A stretch of DNA of 64,000 bases, taken from Bacteroidetes bacterium GWF2_38_335. Its GTDB lineage: Bacteria > Bacteroidota > Bacteroidia > Bacteroidales > GWF2-38-335. Both the position numbers and the translations under genes were made by a program. Location of the stretch: positions 62,001 through 126,000 of the forward strand of contig MEOH01000005.1 of NCBI GenBank assembly GCA_001769535.1, given 5' to 3'. The notes beneath the pieces are model-generated. The model was not told the DNA's origin, searched no databases, and was given only the letters and a program-made list of their open reading frames with translations. Positions 55,001 to 59,571 of the stretch are shown here, piece after piece; the first letter of the stretch is position 1, and each line of letters begins with the position of its first letter.

Positions 55001-56534
55001 TGTGACTTATACAGTAACTGTTGGATCAATTCCTGCGCCAACCTGGTTATATATTGAAACTGACAGCGTTTCATGCTTTGGAGGTTCAGACGGATCTGCA
55101 CAGATACAGTCAAGTGATGCCGTATTGCCGTATTCTTATGAATGGTCAAATGGACAAACAAGCCCAGTTTCAACCGGTATGCCGGTTGGTCAATATTGGT
55201 TGACAATAACTGATGCCAATGGCTGTGTGATATCGCAAATTTTTACTGTTAACCAACCGCCTCAGATTGTAATTAATGCCAATGGTGCGACAACAATCTG
55301 TCAGGGTCAGGCTACAACTATTTCGGCAAGTGCTGGAGGCGGAGTGCCGCCATATACTTACTACTGGTCAGACCCGTCATTTAATAATGAACCGGCACAA
55401 TATGTTCATCCAAGTTTCTCAACAACATACACTGTTTTTGTTGTGGACGCAAATGGTTGTACTTCTTCAAACGCTGTGGTTGAGATTACCGTTAATCCTC
55501 CAATTGATGTTGCTGCAATTCCGGCTGAAATCGCAATTTGTATCGGAGAATCAACTACATTGATTTCAAGTGCTACTGGTGGCGACGGCGGACCTTACAA
55601 CTATATATGGACCGGATCGACCGATCATGATAATCAGATTGTCGTAAGTCCAACCAGTACAACTGTATATGAAGTTTATGCAACCGACGGTTGTGGTTCA
55701 CCTTCAGACACTGCTTATGTAAATGTAATTGTTCAGGAACCTCCTTTAATTAATGTCACTGCAGATGTTTATGAAGGTTGTGAACCGGTTACTGTTACTT
55801 TTAGCAATTTCACAACAGAAGACAGTGTTTCATACGTTTGGAACTTTGGAGATCCGTCTTCAGGTACCAACAACGTTTCAACACTTGAAGATCCGACTCA
55901 CGAGTTTATTAACCCGGGAACCTACGACATTTCAATTACTGCAATCAGTTCAGCAGGCTGTGAATCATCACAAACTTACGAAAACATGATTCATGTGTAT
56001 GCAATTCCGGAAGCAGCATTTAATGCATTCCCAATGGTAACTTCTGTATTCCATTCAAATGTTGATTTCTATAACGCCTCTGAAGATGCCAATGAATATT
56101 ATTGGTCATTTGGAGATGGTCATGAATCAATTATGGAAAACCCGAGTAATCATTACGATGCTGCAGGAACCTATCATGTGATGCTGGTTGTTGAAAGCGA
56201 CTATGGTTGCGTTGATACTGCTTATGGTGAAATAATCATTCAGGAAGAAGTTACTTTCTACGCTCCGACCGGTATTACTCCGGGTAATGGCGGAAGAAAC
56301 CAGTTCTTTGTTCCGGTTAGTATCGGAATGGATGAAGACACTTACCATATTGCTATTTACGACCGCTGGGGTGAAATCATTTTTGAATCAAATGACTTTA
56401 CAGATTATTGGAACGGACGATTCCAGGGCACCGGCGAATTTGTTGAGCTTGGTACTTATACCTGGTTGGTAACATTCAGGGATATTAACGGAGTTCATCA
56501 TGAATTTGCGGGCTCGGTTACCGTAATAAGATAA
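40071..56534 (+). CDS. Giant T9SS-exported SprB-repeat adhesin (5487 residues)
   Basis: Signal peptide (about 1-24); two pre-peptidase-like beta domains (about 25-165 and 189-315) separated by a Cys-rich CTDGIQNGTETGIDCGG motif; CUB-like domain (about 324-442); PKD (about 460-545, WDFGDGT); P-type domain (about 580-765, YIGDLIVWIECPNG); SprB repeats (about 827-5065), 54 by my count, with a PKD-like insertion after the second; two Ig-like units; two PKD domains (about 5227-5389); and a C-terminal CHU_C/type B T9SS domain (5394-5487). It is a longer paralogue of the 27454 protein with the same core domain order and a closely similar C-terminus. It should be exported by T9SS and form a very long surface filament for adhesion or motility. 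It is the last gene of the cassette 2 operon and is followed by a strong terminator. One of the longest genes expected in such a genome. Confidence 0.94.
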   Translation: MRRDLIRLVFFLALFALSNNVFSAAAPANDNCAGATPLTVNATCTYSNYTNVNATESVAPVPGCANWIAGSMEDVWFSVTVPASGQIILDTQTGGITDGGMAIYSGTCGALTLIECDDDDSGNGLMPYINRTGLTPGSTIYIRVWEYGGDVTGTFGICAYSPVPTCTDGIQNGTETGIDCGGTCPACGVGSTCATANVIAALPYTGTATTCGAVNDYDSGDACASSYMNGQDYLYQYTPATNQVVNIALTGTLTYTGVFVYDGCPGQGATNCVGMNTNSAGNPAINCLSLPAGDTYYIMVDTWPSPDCTPFTINITSSAATAPVTINACSGTFYDTGGAGGNYGACQDYVVTYCPSTPGMVIEVNFTTWNVEPGTNDDQMIVHDGNSVGSPTMFFADGLNSGLGQVQASITNPTGCLTFEWTSDDDAITGPGWAATISCSYPCQLVQSTITSTTPAASAGYINICQGQNVAFNATGTYPQNGTYYTQANSTSTFTWDFGDGTQLSGVNLTSVNHTYPTEGGYNVNLTITDVNGCESTNNINIRVRVSMTPHFVGTNTNDNTLCLGQCATLTGLIQPQPFVMPTGQVLADTTFLPDGSGVTYTTSLEFNNFSPGQVLTASTDIVDICCEIEHSYIGDLIVWIECPNGATTMLFDGNLSPTLYQYLGVPLGGSGHSTYDNTPLTDPTVNLPGTPWNYCFDMTAGTQINATATPGDQSIPAGDYHPQGTWADLIGCPLNGTWTIHITDDVGADNGWIYSWGINFLPSIYPPLWSFTNTYPTQWWTGNGVTGTNPATACPTVAGVQNYVFHTTDNYGCSYDTTITITVTGLTVTTSHVNPTCNGYSNGTATVTAVTGGTAPYTYLWNDPAPAQTTATCTGLPAGTWSVTVTDANGCQGYSSQTLTNPPGMTIAVTGAATTCGLNNGSATATITAGNNPYDYLWSSGQLTNNTNSLTNTISSLPAGTYTVTVTDDDGCTVSGSYVVAASTAPVSTPTHNGNDCFNGNSVNFTNNGTHGGTYAWSFPGGATPATSTTENPTNVSWPAAGTYTVTLTVTLGGCTATNTVNVTIYPRPTITITPTNPTCFGYTNGQAVAVVSSGTAPYTYVWNDPAPVQTTATCTGLGAGTWSVTVSDANGCTNTASTTLTQPAVLTASASSTNVLCNGACTGTASATGVGGTAPYSYSWSNGSTNANLTNLCIGAYTVTVTSTGGCTASTSVNITSPPALTASIVPTNVVCNGASTGAANLTPGGGNGTYTYLWSSGQTTQDLASIPAGTYTVTVTDGNGCTITASTTITQPTAVTASISAQTNVSCNGGSNGSATVAAGGGTAPYTYLWNDPAPQQTTATATGLTAGTWTVTVTSTGGCTTTASVTITQPPALTASITAQTNVACNGGATGSATVTPTGGTAPYTYAWNDPAPIQTTATATALTAGTWTVTVTSVGGCTTTASVTITQPPVLTASITAQTNILCNGGSNGSATVTAAGGTAPYTYLWNDPAPAQTTATATALTAGTWTVTVTSVGGCTATASVTITQPTLLTSAITAQTNVACNGGATGSATVTPAGGTAPYTYAWNDPAPIQTTATATALTAGTWNVTVTDANGCTSLSSVTITQPAALTATITAQTNILCNGGATGSATVTAGGGTPAYTYLWNDPAPAQTTATATALTAGTWTVTVTSVGGCTATASVTITQPTLLTSAITAQTNVACNGGATGSATVTPTGGTAPYTYAWNDPAPIQTTATATALTAGTWNVTVTDANGCTSTTSVTITQPPVLTASITAQTNILCNGGSNGTATVTAGGGTAPYTYLWNDPAPAQTTATATALTAGTWTVTVTSVGGCTATASVTITQPTLLTSAITAQTNVACNGGATGSATVTPTGGTAPYTYAWNDPAPIQTTATATALTAGTWNVTVTDANGCTSTTSVTITQPAPVTAAITAQTNIACNGGATGTATVTAGGGTPAYSYLWNDPAPAQTTATVTALTAGTWNVTVTDANGCTATTSVTITQPVALTASAVGTNPGCNGATTGSVDLTPAGGTVAYSYSWSNGATSQDISGVLAGTYTVTVTDANGCTATASATITAPPALTASIAGTNAGCNGASTGAANLTPGGGTPAYTYAWSSGPTTQDLTNIPAGTYTVTVTDANGCTITSSYTVTQPTALTASIAGTNAGCNGASTGAANLTPGGGTPAYTYAWSSGPTTQDLTNIPAGTYTVTVTDANGCTITASYTVTQPTAVTASISASTNVSCNGGSNGSATVTPGGGTPAYTYLWNDPAPAQTTATCTGLTAGTWTVTVTDANGCTQTATATITQPVVLTVAGSHTNVTCNAACNGSATATPAGGTAPYTYSWNDPGFQTTATTTSTLCAGTFSVTVTDANGCTATTSQTITQPVAITVTMSSVDASCGGSDGSASVVAAGGTPGYTYLWNSGGTTSTINLIPSGSYTVTVTDANGCTIAGTVSVNDGGAPTATITASTNVSCNGACDGTATVSAVGGTAPYTYNWSSVGNTATETGICAGTVSVTVTDAFGCVSTANVAITQPTALNASITASTNVSCNGGSNGSATVSASGGTAPYTYLWNDPAPAQTTPTSTALTAGSWTVTVTDAHGCTITATATITQPTLLTAAITATTNVSCNGGNNGSATVTASNGTPGYTYSWPAGGSLSTQTNLAVGSYTVTVTDLNGCTATATATITQPTALTASIAGTNAGCNGASTGAADLTPGGGTPVYTYAWSSGPITQDLTNIPSGTYTVTVTDVNGCTVSANTTITQPTALTASVTGTNAGCNGASTGAADLTPGGGTPAYTYAWSSGPTTQDLTNIPSGTYTVIVTDANGCTISASTTITQPTAVTAAITGTTNVSCNGGSDGTATVTAGGGTPAYTYLWNDPAPAQTSLTATGLTVGSWTVTVTDANGCSVSAIATITQPTPLTASATATNALCNGACDGTTNLTVSGGTAAYSYNWSNGFTSEDLTGLCANSYSVTVTDAEGCTATASATVTEPATLTVSIISSSDVTVFGSSDGSATAGAAAGTAPYSYDWSPNGFTGDGTATYSGLPSGTYTVTVTDANGCTATTSVIINEPGAIVLATTTVDASCNGTCDGEATVSVTSGGVPPFTYLWTGGATTSAVTGLCAGTYSVVVTDDNGGTATASVTINQPSSLTAAISATVNVSCNGGSNGSATVTAGGGTPSYTYLWNDPAPAQTTVTATGLTAGSWTVTVTDANGCTIATTATITQPAALTASAVGTPALCNGACDGTANLTVSGGTAAYSYVWSNGFTSEDLTGLCANTYNVTVTDAQGCTANASVTITQPVILTAAITSSSDVTIFGASDGSATVAGSNGTPPYSYDWSPNGFTGDGTATYSGLPVGTYTVTITDANGCTATASVTINEPGAIVLTTTTVDVSCNGICDGEATVAVVSGGVPTFNYLWPSGGTATLETGLCAGSYTVTVTDANGGTATATVTINQPTALTVSIIASSNVSCNGGSDGTATLSAGGGTPAYTYLWSNGNTGVTATGLAAGSHSVVVTDANGCTATVSVTITQPAILTASATGINALCSGSCNGSANLTVAGGTVTYSYNWTTGEAIEDVSGLCAGTYSVTVTDSEGCTATASVTINEPTVLTATTSTLNSNCSQSDGEASVVASGGTPVYTYLWSSGGNGSTETGIPSGNYFVTVTDANGCSVVQSATVTDLSGGTVSITSQTNVSCFGGNNGSATATPVGGTAPYNYLWSSGGVTATATGLTVGTYTVTVTDDVGCAASTSVTITEPTVFSAAITATTNVSCFGGNNGSLTVTANGGVPAYTYLWTGGSTSGTATGLVAGTYTVTVTDVNGCTAQATGIITQPTALTAAVTFSSNLTCFNSTNGQATVTASGGTTPYSYTWDGGSTPTSDANTGFSAGTFNVTVTDANLCTATASVTITQPTALVLVMSGVNENCGQENGSASVVASGGTVTTGYVYDWDDVMNSTTSTASNLSAGTYCVTVTDNNGCTATNCTVISNISPGTLTLTHTDITCNGACDGVATASFAGGVLPLSYEWNDPASQTTSTATNLCPGLYQVSVTDAVGCLVKDTLTITEPPAISNVFTSVNPMCNGACDGSITATPAGGTPGYSYDWSDPMMQTTITATGLCVGTFTVTITDNNGCTFTDNATLTEPAAMVITGVALDAHCGQADGELNITVTNGVAPFTYIWNNGETTEDVVHLLAGSYCVTATDANGCTATNCFTINNISGPTASITASTNISCFGVCDGTATVTASGGTPPYYYLWTGGQITQSATNLCAGSQAVTVTDDAGCAASANVTLTQPVALTSNSSSTQPLCNGGCDGTATVNAFGGTTPYVYLWNAGGATTSQFNTGLCDGSYTVVVTDNHGCTTSQTVNVTEPTFIALTTAMTPATCFGYCDGNATVFPIGGTVTTGYDYLWSDPAAQTTQSASGLCAGSYTVTVTDDNGCTATISVTVSEPTLLTASIGSSQDVQCNGACDGWADVNYAGGTPGYTFNWSAGGTTEMVNALCAGNHSVTVTDGNGCTASANITLTEPAALSLVLIPTNEECYAACDGSINTVITGGTTPYDFSWTNAASTEDVTGLCVGSYCVTVTDDHGCTINNCASISGPSILDITVTSIQHAHCGLNDGSATVSIIGGVVPYSYSWSNGSMTNSIIDVLSGNYTLTVTDGNGCTAVEVVSISDLDGPNVDNIAVINVSCFGGSNGSLVASASGGTGALTYLWNNGTPTAANTGLTAGIYTVTVTDATGCFATGNATVTQPTLLTININSTTDPYCFGGSDGSASSIAFGGTTAYTYLWSNGNTGSSATGLSMGSVSVTVTDAYGCTATDTDVLDQPTQVVITEVSNNPSTCFGYDNAVVEIAVTGGTPVYDIMWMESGNTNSIEGNLAPGTHSVCVTDDHGCMVCDDFVTTEPTGIVATTDSDPTTCDLPNGSAYITSISGGTGSYSYLWSPSNQTSSVATGLAEGDHILNISDGNGCTVTYTVTVGSIPAPTWLYIETDSVSCFGGSDGSAQIQSSDAVLPYSYEWSNGQTSPVSTGMPVGQYWLTITDANGCVISQIFTVNQPPQIVINANGATTICQGQATTISASAGGGVPPYTYYWSDPSFNNEPAQYVHPSFSTTYTVFVVDANGCTSSNAVVEITVNPPIDVAAIPAEIAICIGESTTLISSATGGDGGPYNYIWTGSTDHDNQIVVSPTSTTVYEVYATDGCGSPSDTAYVNVIVQEPPLINVTADVYEGCEPVTVTFSNFTTEDSVSYVWNFGDPSSGTNNVSTLEDPTHEFINPGTYDISITAISSAGCESSQTYENMIHVYAIPEAAFNAFPMVTSVFHSNVDFYNASEDANEYYWSFGDGHESIMENPSNHYDAAGTYHVMLVVESDYGCVDTAYGEIIIQEEVTFYAPTGITPGNGGRNQFFVPVSIGMDEDTYHIAIYDRWGEIIFESNDFTDYWNGRFQGTGEFVELGTYTWLVTFRDINGVHHEFAGSVTVIR
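42550..55265 (+). repeat. 54 SprB repeats of giant adhesin 2
   Basis: Array of units of about 75-80 codons. Several blocks are nearly identical at DNA level: a two-unit module of 474 bp repeated three times (anchors at 44673, 45147, 45621), a four-unit block of 930 bp repeated twice (anchors at 48876/49806 and 49572/50502), and 225-bp single-unit duplications (about 46351/46576 and 48187/48412). This points to recent expansion by unequal recombination, and means the assembled length could be wrong. Confidence 0.93.
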
Positions 56535-56543
56535 TGCCAAAAT

Positions 56544-56584
56544 AAAAAAGAGGCTGTCTAAATTCTAGACAGCCTCTTTTTTTT
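56544..56584. terminator. Bidirectional terminator between giant adhesin 2 and murB
   Basis: AGAGGCTGTCTA pairs exactly with TAGACAGCCTCT around a five-base loop, flanked by A and T runs on both sides. It can terminate both the plus-strand adhesin operon and the minus-strand murB operon. Confidence 0.92.
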
Positions 56585-57602
56585 ATCCTATAAATATTAC
56601 CTCAGGTTCAAGAAGAACACCAAAAAGATCATATACAGATTTTCTGATGTCTTCGGCAAGCAGTTCTATTTCCTTTCCATTGGCTTTGCCGGGGTTAATA
56701 AGTACAAGTGCTTGTTTGTCATGAACACCCGCGTTTCCTTTGCTTTTTCCTTTCCATCCAGCCTGATCAATAAGCCAACCCGCCGCAACTTTTGAAAAAC
56801 CCTCGCCGGCAGGATATACAGGAATTCCCGCATACTTTTGACTGATCTTTTCAAGTAAGGCAACCGGAATAACCGGATTTTTGAAAAAACTGCCTGCATT
56901 ACCTGAAATTTTTGGGTCAGGTAGTTTGCTTTCCCTGATTTTTATAACCGCATTTCGAATTGATTTTATACTGATATCACCCGTTTCGTCAAGGATTTTT
57001 TTCAGATCACCATAGGAAGTAATGAATGAATGATCCTTGTTGGTAAGTTTGTAAGTGAGGCTTGTTACAAGATATTTGTCTTTTAACTCATGTTTGAAAA
57101 TACTGTCACGATATCCGAAATTACAGTCTTTGGAATTGATAGAAAAAGTTTCAGCAGTTTCGAGGTTGTAAATTTCAACTGAGCTTATGATGTCTGATGC
57201 TTCCACACCAAATGCGCCTATATTTTGAACCGTTGAAGCTCCGGTGTGCCCCGGAATAAGAGAAAGATTTTCAGCCCCACCCAGTTCATTTTCGGAACAA
57301 TATTCCACAAAACCATCCCATTCCATACCCGATCCGGTTTTTAACCAGGTGAATTTTCCTTTTGTTTCTGTTTCCTTGATGGTATCATTTAATGGTTGAA
57401 TAACTAATCCGTCAAAGTCATTTAAAAACAGAATGTTACTGCCGCCTCCAAGAATTAATCTTTTCTGTGTTGAATATTTATTATCCTTTAGAAGATCGGT
57501 TAATTCAGAAATATGATGAAACCTGAAAAGATATCTGGCTTTCACATCCAAACCGAATGTGTTCAGATTTTTAAGGGATGCGTTTTCAATAAGTTCAGCC
57601 AT
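56583..57602 (-). CDS. murB: UDP-N-acetylenolpyruvoylglucosamine reductase MurB
   Basis: 339 residues. FAD-binding motifs LILGGGSNILF (about 50-60) and IPGHTGASTVQNIGAFG (about 112-128, with G, S and N contacts), the type I motif GYRDSIFK, and the catalytic Ser in GNAGSFFKNP. MurB reduces the enolpyruvyl group to lactyl with NADPH, giving UDP-MurNAc for peptidoglycan in the cytoplasm. It is the last gene of a tight minus-strand run (4 nt after the GGGPS gene), so the cell-wall gene shares a transcript with gliding and lipid genes. Confidence 0.97.
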   Translation of the reverse strand: MAELIENASLKNLNTFGLDVKARYLFRFHHISELTDLLKDNKYSTQKRLILGGGSNILFLNDFDGLVIQPLNDTIKETETKGKFTWLKTGSGMEWDGFVEYCSENELGGAENLSLIPGHTGASTVQNIGAFGVEASDIISSVEIYNLETAETFSINSKDCNFGYRDSIFKHELKDKYLVTSLTYKLTNKDHSFITSYGDLKKILDETGDISIKSIRNAVIKIRESKLPDPKISGNAGSFFKNPVIPVALLEKISQKYAGIPVYPAGEGFSKVAAGWLIDQAGWKGKSKGNAGVHDKQALVLINPGKANGKEIELLAEDIRKSVYDLFGVLLEPEVIFIG

Positions 57603-57606
57603 GGAT

Positions 57607-58344
57607 TCAGAATGAATGAACGGTTTTGCAGAAATCTATTATTAAATTGGGATTTTCCTCAAAAGCAGTACCAACCACAACCATATCGGCACCTGATGAA
57701 AGTACGGCTTTGATCTGTTCTGTATTTTTAATTCCACCTCCAACAACCAAGGGGACCGAAATATTCTTTTTTACTTCGGAAATCATTTTATCGCTCACCG
57801 GATTGGTTGCACCGCTGCCCGCTTCAAGATAAATCATTTTTAGTCCGAGCAATTCCCCGGCCAGCGCTGTAGCTGCAGCGATATCACATTTTCCTGAAGG
57901 AATAGGACTGGTGTTGCTCATATATTCAACAGAAGTTTTTTTGCCGTTTTCAACCAGGATGTAACCTGTAGGAATAATTTCAATACCTGACTTTTTCAGG
58001 AAAGGTGCAGCCACCACATGGTTGCCAATCAGAAACTCGGGATTTCGTCCCGAAATCATCGAAAGAAGGAGCAGGGCATCGGCCTTGTCAGACAGTTGAA
58101 GCAGGTTTCCCGGAAATAGTACTACAGGAGTGGAAGAAATACTTTTTATGGTATTGATAACCGGGTCAATGGAGAAACTGGTGAGACTTCCCCCGACAAA
58201 AAAGAAATCGATTCCTGCCTTATCGGATAATTGAATGGTTTTTTCCAGAGATTTTAAACTTGTTTTTCCCGGATCAATAAGCTGGGCGATTTTTTTCTTC
58301 CTGCCCTGCATAACCTGTTTAAATATTTCCTGTTTTTTTTTCAT
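57607..58344 (-). CDS. Geranylgeranylglyceryl phosphate synthase family (GGGPS/PcrB-like)
   Basis: 245 residues, a TIM barrel. IAQLIDPGK near residue 19-27 (phosphate/glycerol site), FFFVGGSLTS, the IPTGYILVENGKKTSVEYM segment, YLEAGSGA, and the phosphate-binding VVGGGIKNTEQ and VVGTAFEENP match group II GGGPS. In archaea this enzyme starts ether-lipid synthesis by joining sn-glycerol-1-phosphate to a polyprenyl chain. Members of this group are known from Bacteroidota, where the physiological product is poorly understood. No glycerol-1-phosphate dehydrogenase or polyprenyl synthase is in the window. It lies 1 nt after the PPTase gene and 4 nt before murB. Confidence 0.9.
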   Translation of the reverse strand: MKKKQEIFKQVMQGRKKKIAQLIDPGKTSLKSLEKTIQLSDKAGIDFFFVGGSLTSFSIDPVINTIKSISSTPVVLFPGNLLQLSDKADALLLLSMISGRNPEFLIGNHVVAAPFLKKSGIEIIPTGYILVENGKKTSVEYMSNTSPIPSGKCDIAAATALAGELLGLKMIYLEAGSGATNPVSDKMISEVKKNISVPLVVGGGIKNTEQIKAVLSSGADMVVVGTAFEENPNLIIDFCKTVHSF

Positions 58345-58345
58345 T

Positions 58346-58978
58346 TCATTTTATTATCCAAACAACCATATAGTCGTAAATTATGCAATAGCTCAACTCG
58401 TATTCTTCAGATCGTCGTGAGGTAAGAACCCTTCCCGTAAAGGAACCCGACTCATCATAAACAAAGGGGTCGATTTTTATATTTCCCTCGAAAGCAATCT
58501 CCTTTTCCCCGAAAATTTTATATAGCGCTTCTTTGGCACACCAATAGGTGTAAAGTTGGTTGATACGGTTTTTTTCATCTACAGCCAAACGTTCTTCACT
58601 GCTCAGAAAACGGGCTTCGATTTTCTCAACTTTCCCGGTAATTTTTTCAATATCCAGCCCAACAAGATGATTTTTGCTTAAGATAATACTGACAAGATCA
58701 TCAGAATGGCTGATACTAATATTGTTGCTGGCATCAAGCAAATAAGGTTTTCCGTTGTTGTTGTAAATTATTTTTTTTTCAGAATCGGAAATTTCAGCAA
58801 GCAAAGCCCGTGTACACAACCACTGAAGCCTTCTTCTTTCATTGCTGAAATTTTTCATTGCTTCAGTTTCTTCATCACTAAGTTTGATACGGGACATCAC
58901 TTCATCGAGGTTTTCGGTTATTTCCCAGAAACCTATCACACAATCCTCGGTTATTTTCTTTTTATAAATCAGTCCCAT
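58346..58978 (-). CDS. 4'-Phosphopantetheinyl transferase (Sfp-type)
   Basis: 210 residues. VGLDIEKI (about 105-112) carries the Mg-binding Asp, and YWCAKEALYKIFG (about 142-154) is the WxxKEA motif with the second metal ligand. The N-terminal NERRRLQWLCTRALL and ISISHSDD (substrate region) also fit. It transfers 4'-phosphopantetheine from CoA to a Ser of acyl- or peptidyl-carrier proteins in the cytoplasm. As no AcpS-type gene is visible here, it may serve the fatty-acid ACP too; that is inference. It sits 5 nt after gldD. Confidence 0.93.
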   Translation of the reverse strand: MGLIYKKKITEDCVIGFWEITENLDEVMSRIKLSDEETEAMKNFSNERRRLQWLCTRALLAEISDSEKKIIYNNNGKPYLLDASNNISISHSDDLVSIILSKNHLVGLDIEKITGKVEKIEARFLSSEERLAVDEKNRINQLYTYWCAKEALYKIFGEKEIAFEGNIKIDPFVYDESGSFTGRVLTSRRSEEYELSYCIIYDYMVVWIIK

Positions 58979-58983
58979 TTATA

Positions 58984-59571
58984 TTATTTTTTCCATTGAA
59001 AAGTTTCAATCAGGTGGATAATATCCTTCTGAATGAACTGTAAAACTGGTGCGATAGAATCTTTATTCGGTTTTTCGTTAAAGTAAAGTGCCCCCCTGAA
59101 AAAATGGGTAGTGCTGTCGGTAAGGATAAATTGTATTGCCGATGCAGCATTTCCTTTCAGTTCGTATAACACTCCGTAAACTTTTTTGGAGGTATCTGTA
59201 AAATAACTGTCTTTGATGGCTTCAGCTTTAATATTGTGCTTCTGTAACAGCGTCCAGCTTTCATCAAGATACTTGCTTAAGTTTGTGTCATTGACCATTT
59301 TGTAACTGACATTGATATCGGCATTAAATGCGGGAAAAAAGATATTGATCCAATAAGGTTCGCTGTATGATCCGGTATCTTTAACCACAATAGCATATTC
59401 AGGGTATTCGAAGGTGTAAGGGCAATCAGATTCGTACAAAACATATTTTTTTTCGGGAAGGTCAATCCTGAAATACCCCCTTGGTTTAGGAACAGATGCT
59501 TTTTTACAGGAGGCCATAGGCAGCAATAAAACAAGAAAAAGCAGGAAATATAAAAGATTATTTTTTTTCAT
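58984..59571 (-). CDS. gldD: Gliding motility lipoprotein GldD
   Basis: 195 residues. Lipoprotein signal peptide ending LPMASC, followed by the family signature PKPRGYFRIDLPEKKY (about 29-44), YTFEYPEYA, and a C-terminal VLQFIQKDIIHLIETFQW. GldD is needed for gliding in Flavobacterium and belongs to the accessory set around the T9SS/gliding machinery, probably at the periplasmic face of a membrane. The start overlaps the end of gldE by 14 nt (59558-59571), so translation is probably coupled. The window holds T9SS clients (two subtilase-fold proteins, two giant adhesins) that depend on this machinery. Confidence 0.95.
   Translation of the reverse strand: MKKNNLLYFLLFLVLLLPMASCKKASVPKPRGYFRIDLPEKKYVLYESDCPYTFEYPEYAIVVKDTGSYSEPYWINIFFPAFNADINVSYKMVNDTNLSKYLDESWTLLQKHNIKAEAIKDSYFTDTSKKVYGVLYELKGNAASAIQFILTDSTTHFFRGALYFNEKPNKDSIAPVLQFIQKDIIHLIETFQWKK

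Noticed and set aside
42550..55265. Tandem array considered as CRISPR or a non-coding satellite
   Set aside because: Units are 225-240 bp, in one open frame, and encode SprB domains; there are no spacers.
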